Source of the DNA: Apostichopus japonicus
Lineage: Eukaryota > Echinodermata > Holothuroidea > Aspidochirotida > Stichopodidae
NCBI RefSeq assembly: GCF_037975245.1
Contig: NC_092577.1
Span: 35,394,898-35,458,897 of the forward strand
Length of the DNA stretch: 64,000 nt
Reading direction: 5' to 3'
Under the pieces are notes generated by a model. The model was given only the letters and a program-made list of their open reading frames with translations. It did not search any database and was not told where the DNA came from. The position numbers and the translations under genes were made by a program. Below, piece by piece: positions 1 to 11,474 of the stretch (within the stretch, counting starts at the first letter, position 1; every line of letters starts with the position of its first letter).

Positions 1-849
1 TTCGAAATCAAAAATATGCCGGCGTATATACATCCAGAGTATCACAGTAACTTATATACCGATACTTAAATAAATGAGTATTTAATTTTGTGTTCATCTA
101 CGTAAGATTATCCACGCTTTTCTGCTAACATGTAAGACGATTTAGTCTTCCAAAATGACTGAAATTAAACTTGTGATTAGTTTTTCTTGACCCACATAAT
201 TTTCTATGGATGATGAATTACCGAAGTATAAAGGTACTGTCGGTGGATATGATCAAGCTTTGTCACGGCTTTGATGTGTTTTATATACTTCCATACTTCC
301 ATATAGTCATGTAACACGATCTGGGAAATCGTGTCTCTCACAGTCTGACGAAGAAACACCTTTATCCTTGTTTGTTCTTATGTTTTCATTTCGAGAGAGG
401 GAAAGAGCGAAGGGGGGGGGGGGGGGTAGAGCGAGAGAGAGATAAACTCTTGCTTCATTTAATCTAATATCAAAGCAGGAAACACGTTCTAACTTGATAA
501 GCCTGTGATAACTGTTGAATGATAGATGAGGTTTCATAAGGTTATAAAAAAAACTAAACGAGGCATTCGATAATGAAGTGCAATGCGATTATCAATTATC
601 GTGCACCAAACTAGAAACAAATAGTAAATAATTCCACGCTAATTAGCAGATTGTATTCAGTGCATCAAAGCCCATGAAGATGCATGAAGAAGGTTTATCG
701 ATTCTGGTTTTTTTCGATAAGCGAATATTTTCGCGTAACCACTGACCACGGACTTATGACGTACCGGGTCACATATGATGAGTTTAAGATGAGCTCCTCC
801 GCGTTAATTTCCTCCTGACCGCCATTGTCAATAGTCAACGCGAAGATTC
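1..849. other. Intergenic, downstream of the GPCR
   Basis: No gene is visible. The stretch holds a short purine/G-rich tract around 385-445, with an uninterrupted G run at about 413-426, and otherwise unique-looking AT-rich sequence. It includes whatever 3' UTR the minus-strand GPCR has. Confidence 0.5.
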
Positions 850-2193
850 CTAAGTACGTATTCTTCTTATTAGTCGTTGAAACAAGCGGGAACATTCGGT
901 TCTAAACTTAGAGTTGATGAAACTATAGAGAAAAGGATTAACTGCGTGATTTAAAAGCCCTGTTAATCTTAACACCGCGATAACAGCATAGCCGAAACTG
1001 TCACGTGATATACCGAGAGAGGTCGTTGAGAACATGTACATAATTAAGGTCATAGACCACGTGAGCACAAAAAAGACCGTTACCAAGAATAGCATCTGAC
1101 TTAAACGAGACATTAACCTTGGACGCTGCTGTACCACGCTCGCTCGGCTTCGTGACTTCGTAGCCCAACAACTGCCTAACTTATTATGGCCGCTTCGGCA
1201 CTTCTCGCTGTCAACTCGAAGACCACCGGGTATTGGGACGTCACACGTGATAAATGTAGTTGTCGTTGCATGTGACGACGAAGAGGGTGTAGCGGCGTCG
1301 CTTGAACTGTTTGTGTCTTTCGTTCCAAGCACATGGTTACCAAAGTGATATGGTACTCTCAGACTTCCCAACATGCTTTGCGTTTCATCGGGTTTTCGGC
1401 CAGCGTAGGAATGGCTCGTATATGATGGTGAAGGCACCTGTAGACCACTGGACACTCGCTGCGTTTCATCAGTAGCCGGTGACCTTCTCAATGTTTGCAA
1501 TTCAATAGTAGATGGACCGTTTACGTATGAAACCGATGCGACATTTGAAGCAGATAAAACACTTTGTCTTGTCTTCATGTTCTTCCAAAGTCTGACGTAT
1601 AAGTAAATGACGACAATAAACGCAAATAGAAAACACGAGTATTGCGGTACGGTTGTCAGGACGAACAGAACACTACCAACATCTTCTCCATATTGATAAC
1701 AAATTGTTAAATTATGGATAGTTATATTGGAGTCTACCACGACTTCGCTCAATATCGTACCACTGACAAATGGTACCAAAATATTGACAAGTAATGCTAT
1801 CAAAAGGCATAAGTGACATACCTTAACTGCTTTCTTGCGGGACCACCGACCGTTGTGCGGTTTGCAGACCGCCAGATATCTATCCCACGCGATAGCAGCG
1901 GTTAGACAGGTAGAGAAGTACCAACCGATACTCTCCCATGTATAAAAAACTTTACATAGAATGTCACTGTGAAAATCGAATTCGTAGAGCCAATAATAAA
2001 CTTCTAAAGGTAATATCAAACAAGCAAAACAGTCACAAATGGCGATGGCTTTAATAAAAATCTGTGCGCTTCCCAAAACATTTTCATTCCAGTAAACCGT
2101 GAGAATTATCAAATTGCCCGGTATCCCGATAGACGTCACAATGGAACGAAAAACGACCACAACCCAAGTGTATAGAAATCTTGGTGCAGCCAT
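850..2193 (-). CDS. Rhodopsin-class (class A) G-protein-coupled receptor, intronless
   Basis: A 447-residue single-exon frame with seven membrane segments. TM1 lies about 8-35 with N27 of the GN motif. TM2 has D54. TM3 ends in WDRY (103-106) followed by LAVCKP. C80 and C165 can form the usual TM3-ECL2 disulfide. TM5 contains P183, TM6 runs about 366-388, and TM7 carries NPFLY at 419-423. N156 and N161 are sequons in the second extracellular loop. The chosen ATG leaves only about eight residues before TM1, so either the N-terminus is very short or an upstream exon is missing. The third intracellular loop is very long (about 203-363), Ser/Thr-rich and low in complexity. TM6 reads VLTWSM instead of the usual CWxP, so the TM6 proline is absent. 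These traits suggest a signalling receptor at the plasma membrane whose ligand cannot be told from sequence; I see no diagnostic peptide, amine or opsin signature (no retinal lysine in TM7). Confidence 0.93.
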   Translation of the reverse strand: MAAPRFLYTWVVVVFRSIVTSIGIPGNLIILTVYWNENVLGSAQIFIKAIAICDCFACLILPLEVYYWLYEFDFHSDILCKVFYTWESIGWYFSTCLTAAIAWDRYLAVCKPHNGRWSRKKAVKVCHLCLLIALLVNILVPFVSGTILSEVVVDSNITIHNLTICYQYGEDVGSVLFVLTTVPQYSCFLFAFIVVIYLYVRLWKNMKTRQSVLSASNVASVSYVNGPSTIELQTLRRSPATDETQRVSSGLQVPSPSYTSHSYAGRKPDETQSMLGSLRVPYHFGNHVLGTKDTNSSSDAATPSSSSHATTTTFITCDVPIPGGLRVDSEKCRSGHNKLGSCWATKSRSRASVVQQRPRLMSRLSQMLFLVTVFFVLTWSMTLIMYMFSTTSLGISRDSFGYAVIAVLRLTGLLNHAVNPFLYSFINSKFRTECSRLFQRLIRRIRT

Positions 2194-2234
2194 GATGAAA
2201 GTTTCGGCAGAAATAAGCCGATACGTCGCAATGT

Positions 2235-2380
2235 CGCTTTACGTTCTACATTGTTTTTTACCCTCATACCAATAATGCTCTCTACCGCAGTGTAGGCAAT
2301 TAATTACAACATCCTAAATTGTTGTTTAACCCCCATACCAATAATGCTCTCTGCCGGAGTGCGTGCAAGCAAGTCATATC
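2235..2380. repeat. Diverged tandem duplication upstream of the GPCR
   Basis: Two imperfect copies, about 80 bp apart, share the segment CATACCAATAATGCTCTCT and its surroundings. They lie 50-190 bp upstream of the GPCR start codon, hence in its probable promoter or 5' UTR. Confidence 0.6.
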
Positions 2381-2643
2381 ATTCGAGAGCAGACGATACT
2401 CATATCTTACCTTAGTTATTGTACCAGCTATGATAATCAGTTGCCGATAGCTATCTTTTTTTTTTAATTATTAACGCTTCTCATTCTATTAGTATTGCTT
2501 TAATAGCTCCATGTTATAAACTGTCAAACTATTGCAAAGTTTAACGATGGTACAGTACGGTGTCTGAGCAAAATTATTGACACTTGTTCTAATATCCATC
2601 TTACTGTGATCTATACAGCAGTGACGTGCACATGATATAACAG

Positions 2644-2841
2644 ACCGCTTCTCGTCCTTTTGGCTAAGGTCATGAGTAGTGTCTGTTACCTCTTCGAGGG
2701 GAATGGTGATACTCACCCTACGACGATCACACAGTCACAGTCCCGCTGCAAGGAGACTGGGATTGAGAGCGTATCAGTCGTTCGGTAGTTTGGGTTTCGT
2801 GCCCAGGTTCCTTCCTGGGTGACTTTTCTTAAAAAGTATCA
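2644..2841 (+). mobile_element. SINE headed by the 5' end of U2 snRNA, copy A
   Basis: The first ~45 bases match the 5' end of U2 snRNA (CGCTTCTCG.CCTTTTGGCTAAG, then GTAGTGTCTGTT with one change in the branch-site-pairing block). The rest is not U2. It continues with a body of predicted hairpins, including CAGTCCC paired with a copy of its complement about 8 nt later, and a terminal GCCCAGG..CCTGGGT hairpin, ending in CTTAAAAAG. Copy B at 5732 shares the whole length, so this is a dispersed repeat family and not a lone pseudogene. This copy is the more diverged. A possible short target duplication (TATAACAG / TATCACAG) flanks it. Confidence 0.72.
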
Positions 2842-4128
2842 CAGTTAGGGGTTAGGCTTTTTAATTACGATAAAAAATAGCTATCTGCACTGTTAGGATA
2901 GTTGGTCGAGTAAGCAATTCACTGGTATGTCTGGCTTGTGTCTGAAGGGTAAAAGTTCTACTTGCCTTAACTACAGCGTAAACATGCGAAAGGTATAATA
3001 GGAGTATACGGTCACATTTTAGAAGATTTCCAACTGTTTGAAAGTATCGAAAGGGTTGTGTAATTTTAAGAATATTTTAGTTTCCATGGCGCTAACATTA
3101 TAAAAATAATTTTAGGTTACAAATTTTGCTATTGTCTACACCTACGCGGCATTCCTTCAAACACTTGATCAATTCTGTTCAAAAACAAGTTTTTATGGAT
3201 CTATATAGTTCTCATTTCTTGGGGCAATAACAAGTATTACTGAAAGCAAGAGTAATTCATTAAGGAACCAAAAACACCTTACAAGATATGTTCTCAACAT
3301 TAAGTGTTAATAAGTAATTAGTTGACCCATTTTATGGCACGTCTCGTTTCATATACAATACAGATAAAACATAAAATTATTAATCACCCCATTCAATTAT
3401 AAAAAAAATCGTAAGGATTTAATTAATATATCAAAAAGAAAAGGAGAAGAAGAAGAAGAAAAGGCTATCAGAAATTCTTTGTGGTGAAACTATGAATTAT
3501 ATTCACGCTATCCTAACAAACTGTCTTATATAATCCAATTAGGATCGGTTAGTGTCACAAGGTTAATGCTAATAACACTAAAGTGCAACTTTTCTTCGTG
3601 TTTTATTAAATCAGGTTTCCAAGGACACGTCAACTTTGCAATTAAGAAGGGTTTTATCATTAATTTCATTGATTTTTTTGGGTCAGTTCCAAAGAGCAAG
3701 AAAACATTTCACCTTATTCTGCATTGACTACGATTTAGATGCGTGCGTGCCATAGTTACGTACGTACGTAGTAATATGTCATCTGTGCGTACGTGCGTAC
3801 GTAGGTCTATGCGTGTATACGTGCGGGTCATACGTACGTAGTTCCTCTATAGTAGGCGTATTTGAGTTTTTATTTGAACTTATAATATTTTGATGTATTT
3901 AAGTAGAAGTATTCAAAGGGATTACGCCCCTAGATGTTTCATAGAACACGCCCCTATAGATATGTGTTGTAACCACTATGGAATCTCATTTCCAATACGT
4001 AAGTTCTGTCCATTTGCAAACGAATTTCTCGTTTTACAATCCCCGCCCACTCTTTCCCACCCCTCGGTACGCTGTTTTAGTAACTCATTGAAATTTACTG
4101 TGACTTAAAACTGCAGTTGTTTTTGAAT
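2842..4128. other. Intergenic AT-rich stretch with microsatellites
   Basis: No supported gene. It contains a short GAA run near 3440-3465 and a CpG/ACGT-rich tract at about 3740-3842, where TACGTACGT and GTGCGTACGT repeats stand out from the AT-rich surroundings. Short open frames here have no recognisable content. Confidence 0.5.
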
Positions 4129-4495
4129 TGTTAATGATTCATTCGAAAGGCTACACTCGATAATACGAGGATTACTCGACGTTATTGAGCCTCAATTTCA
4201 AGATTAAGAATATTTAACTAATAGATCAATGTATCAGTTACCTACTTCGATTCATCCCCCGAAGCAAGTATAACCAGCTCAGTTGTAACGGATCGAAATC
4301 TACAGTCATCTAAACATGCAACCTTTCTTGAATATGTTAATTATTCATTCGAAAGGCTGCACTCTATAATACGGGGATTAAGTGACGCAATGAATGGTTT
4401 CCCAGCCTTAACTCAAAGAATAAGACTATATGAACAATAGATCAAAGTATCAGCAATTTATTCGCTTCAATTCCCCGAAGCAAATATAATCACAC
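4129..4495. repeat. Diverged ~205-bp tandem duplication
   Basis: The block beginning TTAATGATTCATTCGAAAGG recurs about 205 bp later as TTAATTATTCATTCGAAAGG and can be followed through a shared end (CCCCGAAGCAA.TATAA). The copies differ at many positions, so the duplication is old. Confidence 0.7.
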
Positions 4496-4901
4496 CGACA
4501 TATCAGTGTATGTTTGTCTATATAGTAAACTATGTCAGTACACATTAAAATGCATGGTTAGGAAACTTAATCACGAAAATAAGAATCATCTAGATGATGT
4601 AACAAAAGAAATATAAGAAAAACAAAGACAAAGATTTATCTGCTTAAAACTGAATCAAAGGCTCATCAATTATGGTAGATGTTTTTACATCGCTTACGGG
4701 AATTTAGAGATCTCTTCAGTAGTGTTGTTAGTTAAACAACATACAATCAGGGGATAAATCTATGTGTGGTATAATTTACGATGAAAAACATTGGTAGCAA
4801 TTTTAATGTGTGGGTTATCACGTGATGAAAGTATATTGAACTTTAAATTCAATGGACAACTAGAATCTTGACATTGTGACAGTGATGTAGTTTAATGAGC
4901 T

Positions 4902-5132
<231 letters not shown>

Positions 5133-5519
5133 GGGTGGGGGGGGCAAATGGAAGGAGGATGGGGAACTAATGAATTGTTGATTACCTTCACTGACCAGTC
5201 GTTTATGCAGAACACCTTTATCGATGACAAAAAGTTTTCTTTCACTTTATAAATATACGATATATTACTCCAGTGATTTCTATTTCTCCATTTATGTCAG
5301 CAGATTATTGCGTTAATTAATTCGCAATAATCTGGAGGTGAATATATGTAGATATCTTGTTGTGGTGTTTGGTACTAAAAGATTATGATATTTGGAAAAG
5401 AACTTTTTAGCATATTTTTGATTAACCTGGTACTTCATCTTCTCGTCACATTGCATGTTAGCCCATGCATCTTCGGTTGATAGAATATATCTTAAAAGAG
5501 CAGATTATACAACGTTTCT

Positions 5520-6128
5520 AAGGGGTTACTATTGAGTCTGGCTTGACGTGGAATAATCGCATTAATTCAATCTCTACAAAGATTGCCCGAGGTGTTGGGA
5601 TTCTCTCTAATTTAAAGCATTCAACTACCGAGACAAGTTCTCCGCGTTCTTTACATTTTACTCTTATTCATCCCCATCTCACTTATTGCATGAGAGTTTA
5701 CTCCGGTATACGATGTATTCTAATATCAAGAATCGCTTCTCGCTTCTCGGCCTTTTGGCTAAGATCTTGTGTAGTATCTGTTCCCTTTCGAGGGGAATGG
5801 TGATGCACAACCCGACGATGATCACACAGTCACAGTCCCGATGCAAGGGGACTGGGGTTGAGAGCGGATCAGTCGTTCGGTAGTTTGGTTTTCGTGCCCA
5901 GGTTCTTTCCTGGGCGACCTATCCTTAAAAAAGTATTTTCTGACGCTTCAAAAGAGGTCATTCGTCATATTTCGTTTGCTTCCTTAAAATGATCACACCA
6001 GCAAGCTATGTTGCTTCTCACAATCTCCTTAACCTTCCTAACCTTAATAATTATCACATTGCTACTTTTAATTACCATTCTATTAATAATCATAAACCTC
6101 TTGTTTTCAGAGGTTATAATGTAAAATA
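5520..6128 (+). mobile_element. LINE reverse-transcriptase C-terminal fragment, split by a SINE
   Basis: The 5' piece translates to a typical post-RT region of a jockey-superfamily LINE: LTWNNRINSISTKIARGVGI and, further on, LHFTLIHPHLTYCMRVYSG, which matches the common pattern of a Y/HPHLTY-type motif. The piece after the SINE continues with LQK-like residues and a C-terminal tail ending near 6126 in the style of such elements (NNHKPLVFRGYNVK, then stop). The frame is broken in several places. The element is 5'-truncated and old. Confidence 0.68.
5732..5940 (+). mobile_element. SINE headed by the 5' end of U2 snRNA, copy B
   Basis: Starts ATCGCTTCT, then repeats CGCTTCT and continues CGGCCTTTTGGCTAAGATC..GTGTAGTATCTGTTCC, which is the U2 snRNA 5' end with one two-base change. 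After about 45 bases U2 similarity stops. There is no U2 stem IIa or Sm-site region. The body can fold into three hairpins: TTCCC..GGGAA, CAGTCCC..GGGACTG with perfect 7-bp arms, and GCCCAGG..CCTGGGC with perfect 7-bp arms. It ends CCTTAAAAAAG. Because it sits inside a LINE coding remnant it must have been inserted, consistent with retroposition. It is the better preserved of the two copies. Confidence 0.78.
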
Positions 6129-6204
6129 AAGATATACATAATCATAATATGAGGCAGGCTGGTTACATGCACAAACCACGTCCATGGAACTATTATGCAG
6201 AGCT

Positions 6205-6360
6205 TAGGTTATTAAGCTAATACGTATGGGAATTATAATTTACGTCATTTACGTAATGAATGGCGGCTTACTGTGCATTGTGGTATTAAGCTAATACTTA
6301 TTGGAATTATAATTTACGTACTTCACGTAATCAACGGCGGCTTACTGTGCATTGTGGTTA
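6205..6360. repeat. ~83-bp tandem duplication
   Basis: Two adjacent copies of TATTAAGCTAATAC..ATAATTTACGT..CGTAAT..GGCGGCTTACTGTGCATTG with about 90 % identity by eye. Confidence 0.85.
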
Positions 6361-6594
6361 GGCCTTAGGAGCCAATTTTCAAAGTGAGCGTATTCAGTCC
6401 TACAGAAAACGGTTAACTTAAAAATCGAATACCAGATAGTTTTTAGGTTACTGAACAACAAAAATTGTCTTTGATCCCTGCCTCCGTTATTCCTTTTATT
6501 GTTTTTCCTTTTGGGGAGTGGATCTACTCGTTAAGCAAGTTAAGGTTTTTTTAAACCACTTCCTTTCCCTTTGTACATTTCAATTATATTTATT

Positions 6595-7250
6595 GTATAG
6601 AAGCATACATAATTACATATATTGTATGTATATAGAAGCATACATATTCAACCTATATTGTATGTATATAGAAGCATACGTATTCAACCTATATTGTATG
6701 TATATAGAAGCATACATATGCAACCTATATTGTATGTATATAGAAGCACACATATTCAACCTCTATTGTATATATATAGAAGCATACATATTCAACCTAT
6801 ATTGTATGTATATAGAAGCATACATATTCAACCTATATTGTATGTATATAGAAGCATACGTATTCAACCTATATTGTATGTATATAGAAGCATACATATT
6901 CAACCTATATTGTATGTATATAGAAGCACACATATTCAACCTATATTGTATATATATAGAAGCATACATATTCAACCTATATTGTATGTATATAGAAGCA
7001 TACATATGCAACCTATATTGTATGTATATAGAAGCATACATATGCAACCTATATTGTATGTATATAGAAGCACACATATTCAACCTATATTGTATATATA
7101 TAGAAGCATACATATTCAGCCTATATTGTATGTATATAGAAGCATACATATTCAACCTATATTGTATATATATATATAGAAGCATACATATTCAACCTAT
7201 ATTGTATATATATATATAGAGGCATACATATTCAACCTATATTGTGAGTA
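6595..7250. repeat. 36-bp minisatellite, about 18 copies
   Basis: Units of 36 bp built from GAAGCATACATATTCAACCT followed by ATATTGTATGTATATA. Unit variants (CACATA, ATGCAACC, TATATATA) are interspersed. Because 36 is a multiple of 3, frames stay open for up to 233 codons on the plus strand in two frames and 140 codons on the minus strand. All encode the same 12-residue repeat and show no start context or function, so I treat them as by-products of the repeat. Confidence 0.95.
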
Positions 7251-7345
7251 TATAGAGAAACAACCAAATAAATGAAATGAAAGTGGAATGTAAATGAAAT
7301 GTTGTTACTTTATTCGTCTGTCCGTGTATATAAGCAATACAACAC

Positions 7346-7351
7346 TTTATT
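7346..7351 (-). promoter_or_regulatory. Candidate polyadenylation signal of HNMT-like gene 1
   Basis: AATAAA on the minus strand about 600 bp past the stop codon at 7956. A second AATAAA lies at 7309-7314. There are no transcript data to choose between them. Confidence 0.35.
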
Positions 7352-7955
7352 TCCAGAAGATTGTAATCAATATAACCCAGTCTACTATAGGTTTCGGCGT
7401 ATATGAATTCTAAAGAATAGGTTTTGAAAGATATGACGATGATTTTGTAGTGGTTTCAGAGACATACTGGCAAGCAAAACCAATCCGCATGGATAGACAC
7501 TGTCACTTGAAAGAATATCTCTTATAAAATACAAATTAACATGGAAAGGAATCAAGTAATATAGAAATCAAACAAAATGGCCTATTCTAGAGTAGACATC
7601 TACATGCATACCAATATTTAACTCGAGTAACGTTCTGAGCGATTACCCACTTTCTCCTAATTGTTAGAAACAAGAAATATAAATACCAAGGGACCAAATT
7701 CCCTATATGTAGTGGTTACTGGTAGGTAAGTAAGTTAACTAAGACCAACTTTGATAGGAAGTACTACACACACCATGATGCTTTTTTTGGAACTCCCTGA
7801 ACTTGAAGGAGAAACAATCCCGACCAGTATTATTAATCGTGCATATTTGTACGAAACAATCCAAAGTATTATAGTTTCGTAAGAAAAAAATAGAAGGATG
7901 ATTGGAACTGCATGGTCGGAATTACCTCACGCATGCAGTAATTCAACGGATGCTT

Positions 7956-10900
7956 TTACTTAGTAACAACAATAACCTGCCACTCGGTTTCTAACAGTAT
8001 TTGGTCGCCATTTTGGATGGCACCTTCCCGCATGTACGACAGCACTTCCTCGACAAAACTCGGTGGTCCTGATTCTTGTAGTTTGACGTTATTGATAAAA
8101 TCCGCCAATAACACACCGTCCTGGTTCCCAGCTTCATAGCAACAGGCAATGTCGATCGTAGAATTTTCCGTGAAAGCTTCAAATTTTAATTGACATTTTT
8201 GTAATATCTTACAAATGGTCTCAGAGCCCACCACTCGTTGAGCATCGCTTAGAAAACGTTTATGTTGACGAATGACACCACCATTCTCTGAAAAACAGAA
8301 TCGGGAAAATTCTTTGCGTTAGTACAACTATATAACCATTGTTAATATTCACAAAATTGACTTCTGCGGGATCCCATTTTGTGTGCTTATGGAAAACAAT
8401 TCCGGCCTAAAAGGTTAGCGTACATAGGAGCTTTGGGAACTGGATGAGCGAAACCGTCGCCTGAGAACTGAGGAGGGGAGGGTGTGGGGAGGGGGCAGAG
8501 ACACACTCTATAATGATATGGGTGAAGACACCCCCTTTGTCACCCCTTATCCTACCGTATATATCACTGATCATCGTTCGGTATATGCTATGTTAGCTTT
8601 GTGTGGTGTACTGAGTATTAATTCAACCACCGAAAGAAACAGTGTGCGGTGAAATAAGCCATAGTTGATGTCGAAGATCCACAGCGCAACGCGCGGTATT
8701 GAATTTAACTCTTCGGCTGCCGAGCAGAGCGGACAATTGCCTCTGGCGTCACTCTAGATTCTGCTGATTAACTAATATACGTTGCAAGGCTCCAAACCCC
8801 CAACTGGTTATCCCCCCTGCGCCCTCTTCTATTGATAGCTAACTGCGCCCCTTTGGTATATTTGGTTTGAGACTACAACAACAAAATGGTTCAGAAACAA
8901 CTTTAATATACCCATGGCTGCAATGCAGTGAGTGATGTTTAATGAGGTGACCTTACCTATCCAATTATTCTAAAAGTGGTCAGGTCCTGAGGTACACTCT
9001 CGACCGTTAGATGGGGACGTTAGGTGGCGGTCCCGGGAGCAGGAACGATTCAATGCGACAAATACCACTGCCTCGTAATTCTCTTAACACTCACCGAAAA
9101 GATGTTTGACATAAGCTTCTGTTGGATTCTGAGTGGCAAGCACAAGGGGAGGGGGAGGGAGAGGGGGGATTGAACTTTCTTTCAATCTTCAGTCGCGCAA
9201 AAAAAGTCCAGTCCTGGAAGTTCTTATATTCAGTCGGGGATACATTAGACAATGCCTTGCGTTTTCGAAGGCGCCCCTCGAGCCCCTACATGGAATTGGG
9301 CCACACGGCCTCTCTTAACATATTTTGAATCTCCCCCCGTTTCTGCCATAAAGGTTCCTGTCTGGCGAATGTGGGGTGGGACGGGTGGGGGGGGGTGGTC
9401 GCAACCTCCAACATTTTTTATCTCTTGCACACCACTATCGCTTCCTAACCATTTGCGATCCACCTAACTTAAATTAAACGGTAAGTTTAGTGAATAAGCT
9501 AACCTGAAATTAAAACGAGCAATAGAATCCCTCCTTCGTCTAGGCAGCTAATTATATCCAAAATTGTGGATTCTGGATTTTCGACGTAATACAAAGAATG
9601 AATAGCGCTGATGAAATGAAACTTCTTGATTTTGTTGAGCTGCTGACACTCTTGATAATATTCCTGCCACGTCTGCTGCCGCCAATTAAAATCGACATCA
9701 CTACCGAAGCTTTTACTGGCCACCAACTTCTTATACTCAACGATGTGGTCTGGATTTGGTTCTACGACTGTGTTGGATATCGAAGGGAATTTCTTCAACA
9801 GTTGAGCTATCATTTTAAAGTCCAAATCACCTGCAAGATAAAACAGAAGGGTGATCGAAAGAATCGCTCTCATTAGACAATTGAGAGAATGGAAAGCGGA
9901 GAAATAGTTGAGGAGGGGAAATCAAAGTAAGTTTAAAGGAGATTGTATGGAGTTGGAAGAGTTATGGAAAAGGGAGAAATAGGGAATAAATATGGAGATG
10001 TAGGGGAAACGGAACAAGTGTGGGAGAATCTATGGGAGATTGATGAGACACGGAAGAAGTTTGGGAGATTTAAGGGAGAATGATGAAACACGGAAGAAGT
10101 GTGGGGGAATTAAGGGAGAGGTTATTTTATTTATTTTATTCTACTTGTTAAATGTCTTTTTCTAACATTGACCAACATAGTGCAGACCCTACGACTTTAG
10201 TAATAGCACCTTTTCTGAGAAATGACGGTCTATTCGTCGTTGGCCAAACAATTTGTACCAACGAAGTCTTTGGCTTTGAGGACATCGTTTCAGTATGTTG
10301 TCGTGTTGGACGAATATATCCGTAACAGTGATACAGGGCTTTGCAATCCGCGTTATAGTCATTTTCGACTTTGCAAAGTGTGTAAGAGAGACCCCAGTTT
10401 CCCTTTCGGGAAACCAAAAAAAAAAGGTGCTGGGTTTCTTATAGTCTTCAAGAAAGTATGCAGACAAACGATCATGAAAATGATAAATTATATAGCATGG
10501 ACGAGGGGAAATTATAGAGGGATGGGGGGGGGGGTGGCAAACAGAGGAGGGGAAATTATTGAGGGATGGGTGAGGACTAAGGGAGATATAAGGAGCTGTA
10601 AGGGAGAAAGTATGGGAGCATAAAGGATGATAAAAGAGACGGAATAGGGAAAATTAAGGTCTAAATAGAAAGGAAAATTATGGGAATTTAAGGGATATAA
10701 AAGAATTATGGGAGAAATGAAGAGAGTATTAAGAAAGACTAAAGAGAAAACTGAGGTTGCATTAACTGCGGTTGTAAAGAGAGTTATGAGAGAAATAAGT
10801 AATGGTTAAATGACATTTGAGGTGTAGTTACGGGAGGGTTAATTACAACAGGAGGTATTGACAAAATGAGAAATGACTGAGAACAAAAGAAGATAGTGGC

Positions 10901-11145
10901 AGAATGGATACATCCTAACATGACTTACCTGTTCCACTTCCAAATCCCAGTATTTCTAGTTTCTTCTCTTGGCTATGCTTACTAATGGTGATCTTTTCGA
11001 CAACCGTTCGAGGGAATATTGTTTCAACCCAAGTAGCTAACATCTGGTGCTCTGTGGAATGTCGAACGAAGACGTTGAAGGCCTTGGAATAATAGCTTGG
11101 ATCATGTGAGATATCTTTCACCGAAATTTCAGACGATGACTCCAT
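7956..11145 (-). CDS. HNMT: Histamine N-methyltransferase-like, gene 1 (3 exons)
   Basis: Exons 11145-10929, 9830-9504 and 8287-7956 join with GT/AG borders, both introns in phase 1, to 291 residues; human HNMT has 292. Exon 1 ends in the AdoMet-binding loop ILGFGSGTG. Exon 2 supplies the acidic strand (VVEPNPDH) and HFISAIHSLYYV. Exon 3 gives the C-terminal fold ending VIVVTK. Known family members are cytosolic AdoMet-dependent methyltransferases that inactivate histamine. Against human HNMT recalled from memory, Glu28 (in HSTEHQ) and Tyr146/Tyr147 are kept, but Gln143 is His, Trp183 appears to be His, and Asn283 appears to be Thr, so histamine itself may not be the substrate. Intron 1 is unusually purine-rich on the plus strand. 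A paralogue lies 3.5 kb upstream in the same orientation. Confidence 0.88.
8288..9503. other. Intron 2 of HNMT-like gene 1
   Basis: Unique-looking sequence with G-rich short tracts near 8460-8500 and 9145-9165 and a GGGGTGG-rich stretch near 9370-9400. No coding content is seen apart from spurious short frames. Confidence 0.6.
9890..10860. repeat. Purine-rich degenerate repeat in intron 1 of HNMT-like gene 1
   Basis: Two blocks (about 9890-10125 and 10500-10770) are built from GGGAGA/GGAAGAA-type words on the plus strand, including a ~46-bp tandem pair containing ACACGGAAGAAGTTTGGGAG and ACACGGAAGAAGTGTGGGGG. The strand asymmetry is strong. A 370-bp segment of ordinary composition (about 10125-10500) separates them and looks inserted. 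Confidence 0.65.
10125..10500 (-). other. Unrecognised inserted segment in HNMT-like intron 1
   Basis: This block interrupts the purine-rich repeat. On the minus strand short overlapping frames read like a decayed coding sequence (for example SAYFLEDYKKPSTFF and LRWYKLFGQRRIDRHFSEK) with stops between. I do not recognise the family; a decayed transposon or retrocopy are both possible. Confidence 0.35.
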
Positions 11146-11474
11146 TCTGATACGTAATTATCCCCTGAGTGGGAGACTGCTTTAGAAAATACCTGCATAA
11201 TAGAAAGCAATGACACAATGACATGTTTCAGTTCATATATGCCGGTATTTTGTTTATAAAATGCATGGTATATGTCACTTCTGTGCTATGATAGCTTCAT
11301 CCCGACCAATTCATTCAGATCATGTGTAGAATCAGTAGGTATATAGAGCACAATACGGAAGTTTGGTGGATAGGTCTCTTACTTACGTACATAGTTTGAC
11401 TTGCAGCGTGTAATTCTACACTAGACTATCACCTGTTTTGAATTTGTTACTATGTTACATCTTTATGCAAGTCA

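Noticed and set aside
2644-2841. Functional U2 snRNA gene
   Set aside because: Similarity stops after about 45 bases; the branch-interacting block is altered in this copy and no Sm site or stem III/IV follows.
6518-7219. 233-residue repeat protein
   Set aside because: Minisatellite with a period divisible by three; equally long frames in other phases and strands, no composition typical of a protein.
6595-7250. CRISPR array
   Set aside because: Units are contiguous tandem repeats without unique spacers, and the window is eukaryotic.
9122-9467. Small genes in the G-rich tract of HNMT-like intron 2
   Set aside because: Four overlapping frames on both strands over low-complexity sequence, lying inside an intron; none has recognisable content.
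10148-10467. Protein-coding gene on the minus strand
   Set aside because: Two overlapping frames of about 90 codons with stops in the frame that looks most protein-like; no family recognised. Recorded only as an unrecognised insertion.
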